Source: Elymus sibiricus
Lineage: Eukaryota; Streptophyta; Magnoliopsida; Poales; Poaceae
Assembly: GCA_039707655.1 (NCBI GenBank)
Contig: CM077664.1
Span: 123,602,485 to 123,666,484 of the forward strand
Length of the DNA: 64,000 nucleotides
Reading direction: 5' to 3'
Shown: positions 56,257-64,000 of the stretch, piece by piece
How positions within the stretch are numbered: the stretch's first letter is position 1
Layout of the letters: every line of letters starts with the position of its first letter
Made by a program: the position numbers and the translations under genes
Notes under the pieces: model-generated
What the model was told of the DNA's origin: nothing
Seen by the model: the letters and a program-made list of their open reading frames with translations, nothing else
The model's database searches: none

Positions 56257-57129
56257 TTCCAAGAGGGCCAATCAAGTGACAAGAGCCCAGAAGATGATGA
56301 TGGCGACAAAGATGAACCTTTTCCCAGTGTCAATGCAACCCTGATGATCTTTGCAGATGTTGAGAGCAGGAGCCGGTTGAAAGTTATCAACCGAGAAGTG
56401 AACATGGCAGCGCCGGCAACGACAAAGTTTTTGAATTGGTCGAAGACTCCGATCACCTTCGATCAGTCGGATCACCCAGCCTACATTGCCACCTCTGGGC
56501 GGCAGGCGCTGGTGGTCGATCCAGTCGTGGGAGGCGTCTGATTGCGCAAGGTCCTCATGGACGAAGGAAGAGGACTGAACATACTGTACGCTGATACTCT
56601 AAAAGCAATGGGCATTCCGATGTCCCGACTCAGTGAGAGCAGCATGCAGTTCCACGGAGTGATCCCCGGCAAGAAAGCAAAGTCACTCGGGCAGATCGCC
56701 CTGGATGTGGTCTTTGGAGACAACAAGAACTTTAGAAAGGAAAGGCGGACCTTCGAAGTGGTCGACTTTCGCAGCGCCTACCATGCCATCCTTGGTCGGC
56801 CGTCTTACACACGTTTCATGGCCCGCCCATGTTATGTGTATCTCAAGCTGAAGATGCCCGGCCCCAAAGGAGTGATCACAGTCACTGGCAGTCGGCAGCG
56901 CACGGAGGAGTGTTTGCAACAAGGGTACAAGATCGCTGATGAGCAGATGGCCATGGTGGAGTTGGAGGAGTACAAGAAAAATGCTGATCTGAGTGATCTG
57001 CTGCGCTCCAAGAAGCCAGCCGCAGAATCTGTGTTTCAGTCGGCCGGAGATACGAAGCCTGTGCACATCCATCCGGAAGATCCCAATGCTGCGCCCACCA
57101 ATATCTCAACGACACTCGACAGCAAATAG
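56257..57129 (+). pseudogene. Aspartic protease region of Gypsy H
   Basis: RLKVINREVNMAAPATTKFL leads to the protease: RKVLMDEGRGLNILYADTLK, where the usual D-G-G/D-S-G reads D-E-G, then SLGQIALDVVFGDNKNFRKE and YHAILGRPSYTRFMARPCYV. The D-E-G change should abolish catalysis. A TGA at 56539-56541 lies just before the motif, and a TAG at 57127-57129 before RT. Confidence 0.83.
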
Positions 57130-57642
57130 GAAGAAGCGCTCATCCAGTTCCTCCGTGAGAACTGGGACATCTTCGCATGGAAACCATCCGACATGCCGGG
57201 TGTACCCAGGGAGCTGGCTGAGCACCGTTTGCGAGTCGACCCAAAGGCAAAACCTGTGAAGGAGCATTTTCGTCGCTCCGCTACACAGAAGAGGAAGGCC
57301 ATTGGCGAAGAAGTTGCTTGGCTCCTGGCAGCCGAGTTCATCCGTGAGGTGTACCACTCCGAGTGGCTCGCCAACGTCGTCATGGTCCCCAAGAAGGATA
57401 AGTCTCTCCGAATGTGCATCGATTTCAAGCACATCAATCGGGTCTGCCCCAAGGATCATTTCCCGCTCCCCCGCATAGATCGAATCGTAGATTCCACTGC
57501 GGGTTGTGAGCGACTGTCTTTTCTGGATGCGTACTCCGGGTACCACCAGATCCGACTGTATGGGCCAGATGAAATAAAAACAGCTTTTATCACCCCATTC
57601 AGGTGTTTCTGCTATATCACCATGCCATTCGGTCTTAAAAAT
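57130..57642 (+). pseudogene. Reverse transcriptase N-terminal part, Gypsy H
   Basis: ALIQFLRENWDIFAWKPSDM, WLANVVMVPKKDKSLRMCID, CPKDHFPLPRIDRIVDSTAG, RLSFLDAYSGYHQIRLYGPD and CYITMPFGLKN are present without a stop. The YxDD palm motif and everything after are missing because the LTR of Gypsy I begins at 57643. Preceding bases (AAAAT, 57638-57642) would be one TSD copy. Confidence 0.88.
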
Positions 57643-58170
57643 TGTCGGGGATATAACCCGCCCGTTTAGGGCCGGGTCATTATACGGCGACTCAGAAGAA
57701 GGCATCTACAGGTGGGCCGCGGCGATCCAGAAGACTGGAGTCCAGAGGATAAGACACCCAGGAGAGGCCGGCTCACGACCCAGAGCCTTTCCATCTAAGG
57801 CGCCCGAAGAGTTTTCTTACTTGTAATAAAAGATGAGTAGGAATTATGGTATGACACCGGTCGTCTCTTCGACCCAGACTCTGTTGTAAATCCAGGGCCT
57901 CGACCTGTATATAAAGGCGAGCCCCTGAGGCGGAAAAGACTAAGTTACAAGCTCTCGAGTACTAGGTTAGCCAAGTCGCACCCTTGTAATCGAGATCAAC
58001 ATCAATACAACCAAAGCAGGACGTAGGCTATTACCTCCTTCGAGAGGGGCCGAACCTGGGTAAACCCTTGTCTCTCGATTCCGATCAACCCCGTTCGAGT
58101 TACACCTAGCTGCGATGGCCTCATGACTAAGTCCTTTCACAAGCACATCTGCCGTGACAAAACCACGACA
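57643..58170 (+). repeat. 5' LTR of element I
   Basis: TGTCGGGGATATAACCCGCC...AACCACGACA, 528 bp. TATATAAA at 57908-57915. The first bases hold the short palindrome-like GGGATATAACCC. Confidence 0.85.
57908..57915 (+). promoter_or_regulatory. TATA box of element I LTR
   Basis: CGACCTGTATATAAAGGCGAGCC, about 265 bases into the LTR. Confidence 0.65.
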
Positions 58171-58172
58171 GT

Positions 58173-58190
58173 TGGCGCCCACCGTGGGGC
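58173..58190 (+). other. Primer-binding site of element I
   Basis: TGGCGCCCACCGTGGGGC two bases after the LTR, identical in its core to that of H. Confidence 0.75.
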
Positions 58191-58390
58191 TACGCACGGT
58201 GGTCTGTGTTCTTGGAGGGATCTCTCTCAGGGATCGAGAAGCTCGCGATTGGACGGATTCAGATTTCGATTGGTCCGATCTGCATCAACAACGGTGGCAA
58301 CCCACCGTATCAACACCTGACGGACATGTGCGAGCCGCCGCTTCCGCGGTTCAGCCTACATCAAACACGCCAGCCGACTCCCTCGTCCGC

Positions 58391-58632
58391 ACCGGCTTAC
58401 AACGCCACGGCTGACTCGCGCGCCTGCGCTGGCTTACAACGCCGCGGCCGACTCACGTGCCCACGCCGGCTTACAACGCAACGGCCGACTCACGCGCCGC
58501 GCCGGCTGACAATGCCGCGACCGACTCGCGCGCTCCCGCCGGCTAACAAACGCCGCGGCCGACTCACGCGCTCCCGCCGGCTTACAAATGCTGCGGTCGA
58601 CTTGCATGTCCGCGGTTTCCAATGCCGCGGTT
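58391..58632 (+). repeat. GC-rich tandem repeats in element I
   Basis: About six to seven units of 35-40 bp contain CCGGCTTACAACGCCGCGGC and CGACTCACGCGC in degenerate form (for example near 58391, 58429, 58467, 58505, 58543). The units drift in length and sequence. Confidence 0.75.
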
Positions 58633-59268
58633 GACTCCCACATCTTCATCAACACACCAGGGCCGCGCCTGTTCGCCTGAACTGCCCAACGGAAGCGCGC
58701 AAGCCGCCGCCCCCACGGTCTGGACTACATCAACATACCAGAGCCACGCCTGCCCATATGAACAACTTAACAGACGCGCGTAGGTCGCCATCCCTGCAGC
58801 CTGGTCTACTCCAACAAGCTGGAGCAAAACAATATATATCTATTATCAGCCTCCGAGGGCATACAAAGAGCATTGCGAAGATCATCAACTCACCACACAC
58901 CTCTGGCTTCAATATATTTCATCTTTCGGCTGTCAATTCTACGCCGGCTTATGCCACAGCCAAGTATGATAAATCTCAAGCCGACTCCTCGAGTCGTCTT
59001 AAGACTCGAGGGCTACACAGACATGACTCGGCAGATTTGGCCGGGATTCACAAAATTCAAGAACCCCGAGTCATTGCGAGGAAGACAACCCGGTCCCGGG
59101 GGCTGCTGCCGTATTGGCGAAAAATTAAAGGTTGCCAAAGAGAACTAACTGCCATGATGCGCAGTTCAAACATAGGCATCCTGCTTTATTGGCGAAAAGT
59201 AAGGTTACCAAAGAAGACTAGTCGCCATGATGCACAGTTTAAACATGGGTATCCTACTCAATTTCGTT

Positions 59269-59508
59269 CATTGGTCACTTGGGGGCTTCCAACTCACCGA
59301 GTTCAGCTTTCTCACCCTCTTGACCCGGCAACAAACGCCACATTATATCATTGGTCACTTGGGGGCTTCCAACTCACCGAGTTCGGCTTTCTCACCCTCT
59401 TGACCCGACAACAAATGCCACATTATATCATTGGTCACTTGGGGGCTTCCAACTCACCGAGTTCAGCTTTCTCACCCTCTTGACCCGGCAACTGACGCCA
59501 CATTATCT
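59269..59508 (+). repeat. 80-bp tandem repeats in element I
   Basis: Three nearly identical units of 80 bp. The phrase TTGGTCACTTGGGGGCTTCC recurs at 59271, 59351 and 59431. Each unit carries one CTTGGGGGCT purine-rich core. Confidence 0.85.
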
Positions 59509-60170
59509 TGGTTAAACCTGCCTGTCTGCTTGATGCTACTCCGATTAGGTGACCTGGTGTACTCTTGATAAGTCAATCATCTCTATGACCCTGAACTTGT
59601 CTTGGTTAAAACATCGGATGTCACGTGAGAGCCGGCTTACAGAGAGCGAGGATAAACCATGGGCTATCACGCCAGCTTCATTGAAGCAAGACTCGAGCCT
59701 CGAAAGCCGGTCTATATTGTCGTGCCTCGAAAGCCGACTCAACATTGATATCTATTCATGATTTCTGTTCAATTTTTACATGGGTTATCTTTGTTTCCCT
59801 TTGGCCATGAGCCACCGGATCATGGATGAAGCCGGGTTAAACAAAAATCCTAAACAGGTTATTTCAGACGTGCTAACCATGAGCCGGACAGCTATTAAGC
59901 GACCCGGATTTTTCTACGCCTGTGCTCTGCAGAGCAGGATAAGCTATTGCTGGTCCATACAAACATGACTCACCATTTTGATATTCAACGAAGCAGTTTT
60001 TTCCAAAGGAGATTGGGCGGGTTAATATTCAATCACACCAGTGCAGCTGTTTCATCCAAAATACTGCAAAATATTCAAGTGCGCGAAGTCACGTCAGAGC
60101 ACCCAAGTGTTTCAACTATCCTATTACAAGGCCATAGCTGGACTCCATGATGTCAAAATTCTTTTGAGCT

Positions 60171-63100
60171 CTACTCCTGGGCACCAGTTTCAGCACCCTC
60201 CGGGTTATCAGTTCCTGGGTTAGCTCCCTCCTGCTGCTTCTTGGTGGCTTGCGTCTCTAGGTCATCCTGCTCCGGCTCCGCTCTTCCTCTTATTTGAAGA
60301 TTTTCGAAGTCCCAATCGAGGGTGGTCAAGGCTTGGAACTCGGCGTCCTCTCCCATGATAATTGACGGGTCAACATCAGGAGCAAAGATGTGCTTACGGC
60401 GTGCTGGAGTCAGGTCGATCGGCTCGAAGAGTGGCGGTGTGACCCGTTTGTTATCTTCAGTATAAGCCGAATGGTACCTCTTCAAATCCACCTCTTCAAC
60501 TATCTGACTTGCTACGACACGAGTTTCTTTCAAACAGGTAGAATAGTCAGCCAAACTGAATGCGCTGCCGTCCGTCTTAAATTGCGGAAACCCGCCAGCC
60601 AGCTCGGACAAGTCCATATCTGGCACATACGCCTTGGCTCGGCTAAGAGATAGCATGCTGGCTGCTCGGGCGGCTGATTTCTTGAGCTCCTCAATGTACT
60701 TTGGCACGGTGGAGAGCTGATTCAACACGTCTCTGATATATTTTGGCGGCTCTGTATGTCTCATCACTGACATAATTGTGAACAAACTCCCTGCATAGAG
60801 TTGCTCCAGAAAGGTGTACATCGCCTTCAGCTTGACCAGCGGCTCTTGTCCAAGATTTACAGTCCGGTTCCCTATAATTTTTTGCCCAAGTATGAATCAA
60901 CTAATGATTGCAGTTTGCAGGCGAGTTATCAGTACAATTGGAGGGTCACATACCAAAGATGGCCTGGGTCATGTGATTGAGGTGATGCTTTAACCCGACT
61001 AGTTCATCAGAAAGGGGCTTGAGTTTGTTTTCTGCTTCTTCAGCACGTTTCAACAGCAAGGTTTTCTCTTTCTCATGAGAGGCTGTCAACGATCTCAATT
61101 TTTTGGCGGTAGTTGATGCTGATTCTTCTAGAGACGCGACTGCTGACTCGGCATCAGCTCGAAGCTTCTTCTCCGCCTTAAGTTGTTTTTGCAAGCCGGC
61201 CGCTCTTGACTCAGCATCATTCAGCAGATCCTGTCATAACTAGGTCACATCAGTACAATGAGCCTATAGAACTGACCATTTTGGTGTTTGGGGACTATGC
61301 TACAACCACACTTTTCTAAACTGAAGTCCCAAGCAGTTGCTAGCAATCTACATGGCACTTGGGGGCTAATGCACATTCATTTTTCTTTTACAAATATCTA
61401 GGGAACAGCTCCAACTCATCTCAGTACAATGAGTCGGCCCTTGGCGGCTATCACAGTCAATTCTCTTCTACATACTGAATCAATATTATGAAGACCCGGC
61501 TGTTTCACAGAAATAAGCCGGCCCTTGGGGGCTACATGACATTTTGCTCTCTAATTGTTGAAGATCCGGCTGTTTCATAGAAGCACGCTGGCCCTTGGGG
61601 GCTACAGCAATCAGCTTTTGGAGTACAATATTGGAAGTCCCAAGCAGATGCAAGCATTCAACATGGCCCTTGGGGGCTAATGGGACATTTATTTTTCTAC
61701 GGATCTATTGACAGAAGACCCGAATCATCATCAATGATGAGCCGGCCCTTGGGGGCTACATACGGCTGAAAATTTCTAACATCTAATCCTATCAAAGGAC
61801 CAGCTCATTATTCTATAATGACCCAGCCCTTGGGGGCTACGAAGTCATACTACAGACGACGGGTCATGAATTTTAAGCACCAGCTCGTTATATGCATAAC
61901 AACCCGATCCTTGGGGGCTATGGTTCAAGAAAAAAGAAGGAAAGCATATCTAAAGTCTTTCACACAATCATGTCTGTTTATGTCTAAGACTTGGCGGTTA
62001 CATATGATATATACAGTGTGGAAAAGAGATGTTTTCTTACCTCATATTTCCTCTTCAGCATGTTAACCATGATGGCTTCCATATCCCAGCTTGTGGATAG
62101 CCGGGTCAAGTACGCCTCATGAAGGTCAGCTGTGCTAAGTTCTTCAAGGCTTGGGAGTGCATGTTTCGCCAAAGCGGTTGAAGGCTCTGGAGTTTTAAAG
62201 GATGCTCCTGTGATGGTGACCTTGTCGGCGGCTTGGGGAGATGACAACCCTACATTTTCCGCCGCCTTTGTTGGGCTCAAAGCACGGTCAGGACTCGGAG
62301 GGTTGATGTCTTCTACCTCATCTGTCACACAGGTTTGAGTGTCCGCCTTTTTTGTTGATGGCGGTTTATTCTGTGGCGGCGGCTCAACAATCTTGTCAGC
62401 CTGGTCCTTTGCAGTTTCAACTTGACCTTCAGGGGTCATCAACTTTGGAGTTTCGGATCCAGGTTTCTTTGGGGTCGAGGGTAATTCGCCAGTCTTCCTT
62501 TTCTTGGCCTTGGCCCTGCGAAAGCACAAGCAGATTCAGATAAATAATACAACAGGTATAACAAAGCATGACTCATCAAATAGCACTTACCCTGGTTTGA
62601 TGACCAAGGGTGGCAGTTGAGTGGCAGATGAGTCGCCAGATGATGGTGGCGTCTCCTGATAATCTGAATCAGATGGGTTACGTGGTTGTTTAAAAAGATC
62701 GGCAAGCGGGTGAGATGGAGTTGGACTATGAGGCACCTCATTTCGATGCTTGCGGGGGTTTGGCGTGTTAGATAAGCCGCCCAAAAGCTCTCCAGAGCCA
62801 CTTCGCATTTTCCTTATTGATTCGGCATGCTGTGATTTCTTTAAAGAAAATTTCAGGTCTAAGTAAGCAAGTGGATGAGAAAAGGGCACTTTCCTCATAG
62901 TTTTTCTTAGCCTTTGGGGAACAAAGGTGTCCGAGTCGGAAGAGATAGAAATTACCTCAACGTCATCAGCCCGGCTTACATCAACATCGCCCTGGAAATA
63001 AGAGGCGTCAGCAAGTTCAATTAAAAGACAGCCAAGGGAGTCAAGTTCTACCTCTGATTCATCGTCAGCCAATGGCGACTGGCCCCTAGCTGCCGTTTCA

Positions 63101-64000
63101 TGTTCAGCGGCCGGCTTATTCTTTTTCCAAGCCAGCACAGCCTTGGATTTGGCGACTGCTTTCTTCGTTTTCTTGTTCCAGAATGAAGAGTTGACCTGCA
63201 GGTTAACGGGATCAACAAGTAAGCTTAAGTTATGGATTGTTAAGTCAGATAAAACGATTACAAGAATGCTTACTGGAGGAGCTCGGTTGAGGGCATAGAG
63301 TGGTTTCAGTCCGGTCTTGTTGCATATTTCGTGAGGTTCCCCGAGTAGCTTCTTCAAAGCCTTATTTATATCATCAGCTGACATATCAATGGGACTGAAC
63401 CGTTGTGGGTTGGTTGACTCGCCAGAATAATTACACATTAAGTCGTCACGACGGCTTAAGGGCAGGATCTTCCAGGTAAGCCAGCACCGGGTCAAGTCAA
63501 CACCAGTCAGACCGTTGGCTAGCAAAGCCCTCAACCTTGGATATACGTGGGCGACTTGGGCACGTTCTTCTTGAGAAGCCCAGCCAGGAAATTCAAAGGT
63601 TGGGGGAAGGCGTCCAGTTCTATAACCCGGCAGAGGGTTTTCATCAGCTGGAGCTGTGTTCTTGCAGTTGAACCATGTTTTGTTCCAACCTTTAGGGTGA
63701 CTTGGTAGAACAGCAAAAGGAAAAGGAACGTCTCTTCATCTTTGAATTGAGACCCAGCCAAGTTCTAGGCAGGGGCCATCAGCGCACTCAGTTTGGCGGT
63801 TGAGATAGAAGAACTCTCTGAAGAGAGGAACGGTGGGTTCTATTTGCAGATATACCTCACACAAGACTTGAAATTGGCACAGGTTGGATACAGAATTTGG
63901 ACCAATGTCTTGAGGATGAAGGTTGAAGAAGTGTAGAACATCCCGGAAGAATTTTGACCCGGGTGGAGAGAAACCTCTAAGGAGATGGTCTGTAAAAATC
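60171..64000 (-). pseudogene. Antisense five-exon gene of element I ('putative gypsy type transposon' class), 3' part
   Basis: Minus-strand exons join in frame at GT-AG borders: 64000-63274, 63195-62591, 62515-62041, 61230-60954 and 60871-60171. Exon 1 has the conserved N-terminal domain (SPPGSKFFRDVLHFFNLHPQ, LREFFYLNRQTE-like FREFFYLNRQTECADG, WFNCKNTAPADENPLPGYRT, LANGLTGVDLTRCWLTWKIL). Exons 2-3 are Ser/Pro/Lys-rich with KKRK-type basic clusters. Exon 4 is a coiled coil (LQKQLKAEKKLRADAESAVA). Exon 5 has MYTFLEQLYAGSLFTIMSVM and LSELAGGFPQFKTDGSAFSL. A TGA at 63736-63738 breaks exon 1. I place it in the plant antisense gene class known from Grande-like Gypsy elements (Transposase_28-type domain) from memory; function unknown. 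The 5' end is beyond the window. Confidence 0.75.
61340..61930 (+). repeat. Degenerate ~80-bp array with CTTGGGGGCTA cores, in intron 3 of the antisense gene
   Basis: GGCCCTTGGGGGCTAC or a near variant recurs about eight times (near 61350, 61438, 61516, 61588, 61663, 61744, 61825 and 61907) at 72-88 base steps, with GACCCGGCT-type words between. It fills most of the 810-base intron between exons 3 and 4. The core matches that of the 80-bp repeats at 59269-59508. Confidence 0.78.

Larger units (their letters stand above)
53471..57642 (+). mobile_element. Gypsy LTR retrotransposon H (5' part)
   Basis: 5' LTR, primer site, gag, protease and the first part of RT are visible on the + strand. RT is cut at 57642 by Gypsy I, just after MPFGLKN. 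H lies in an Athila-type LTR. Its 3' half is beyond the window. The LTR start is assumed to be TATACTAGGG (TG with the G lost) and could be a few bases off. Confidence 0.85.
58191..60170 (+). other. Repeat-rich non-coding leader region of element I
   Basis: No conserved coding region is seen. It contains two tandem arrays (58391-58632 and 59269-59508). Longer open frames here follow the repeats and show no gag features. Confidence 0.6.
57643..64000 (+). mobile_element. Gypsy-type element I (5' part) with antisense gene
   Basis: The 5' LTR (57643-58170) and primer site show + orientation. Where gag would be expected there are about 2 kb of repeat-rich, non-coding DNA and then an antisense gene running to the window end. 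No gag, protease or pol is seen, so at least the visible part resembles a non-autonomous derivative of Gypsy elements that carry such an antisense gene; pol may lie beyond the window. It is inserted in the RT of Gypsy H. Confidence 0.8.

Noticed and set aside
60171..64000. A host gene that merely neighbours Gypsy I
   Set aside because: It lies inside the element behind LTR and primer site, and the product belongs to a class I know from Gypsy elements. A host origin is less likely.

Overview
This window is plant nuclear DNA, almost certainly from a Triticeae grass (wheat, Aegilops or barley type). Nearly all of it is nested LTR retrotransposons. They have Copia- or Gypsy-type open reading frames with in-frame stops, grass-type LTRs, a CACTA end and a Stowaway MITE. 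No operons, Shine-Dalgarno sites or other bacterial features are present. I checked the main boundaries with target-site duplications (TSDs).

Layout. (1) 1-3363: 3' part of a non-autonomous Copia-like element (copy C, + strand), inserted in the reverse transcriptase of a Gypsy element D. (2) 3364-9659: Gypsy D (minus strand), itself split by a solo LTR at 5846-8318 (TSD GGGCA). (3) 9660-10355 and 20165-20342: LTR and primer-binding site of an older Gypsy element F, split by a complete copy (A, minus strand, 10361-20159, TSD GACGG) of the same Copia-like family as C. (4) 20343-23904: low-copy DNA with an intact small 3'-5' exonuclease-like gene (21064-21747), a CACTA 3' end (to 22531), a CT/CA-rich stretch and a Stowaway MITE. 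(5) 23910-43990: a complete Gypsy element E (+ strand, TSD CCCGA), split in its integrase by a third Copia-like copy (B, 30483-40339). E carries an antisense gene near its 3' LTR whose product resembles a plant B3 DNA-binding domain. (6) 44323-51035: a gag-only Athila-lineage element G (minus strand, TSD CTCAT). (7) 51041-52984: low-copy DNA with a decayed gene and a partial second copy of it. (8) 52985-53470: the start of another Athila-type LTR, broken by Gypsy element H (53471-57642). H is broken in its RT by Gypsy element I (57643 to the window end), which carries an antisense five-exon gene of the 'putative gypsy type transposon' class.

How it fits together. Three copies (A, B, C) of one non-autonomous family share a tRNA-iMet primer-binding site, a zinc-knuckle gag, a second ORF behind its own TATA-type internal promoter, and arrays of the palindrome TCGGT-N3-ACCGA upstream of both TATA boxes. 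They encode no protease, RT or integrase, so they must depend on a helper element. The Gypsy elements encode gag-protease-RT-RNase H-integrase, all inactivated. In E the long reading frame is kept across about 4.8 kb and is broken mainly by stop codons of the kind methyl-cytosine deamination creates. The only clearly intact protein-coding gene I can support is the exonuclease-like ORF.
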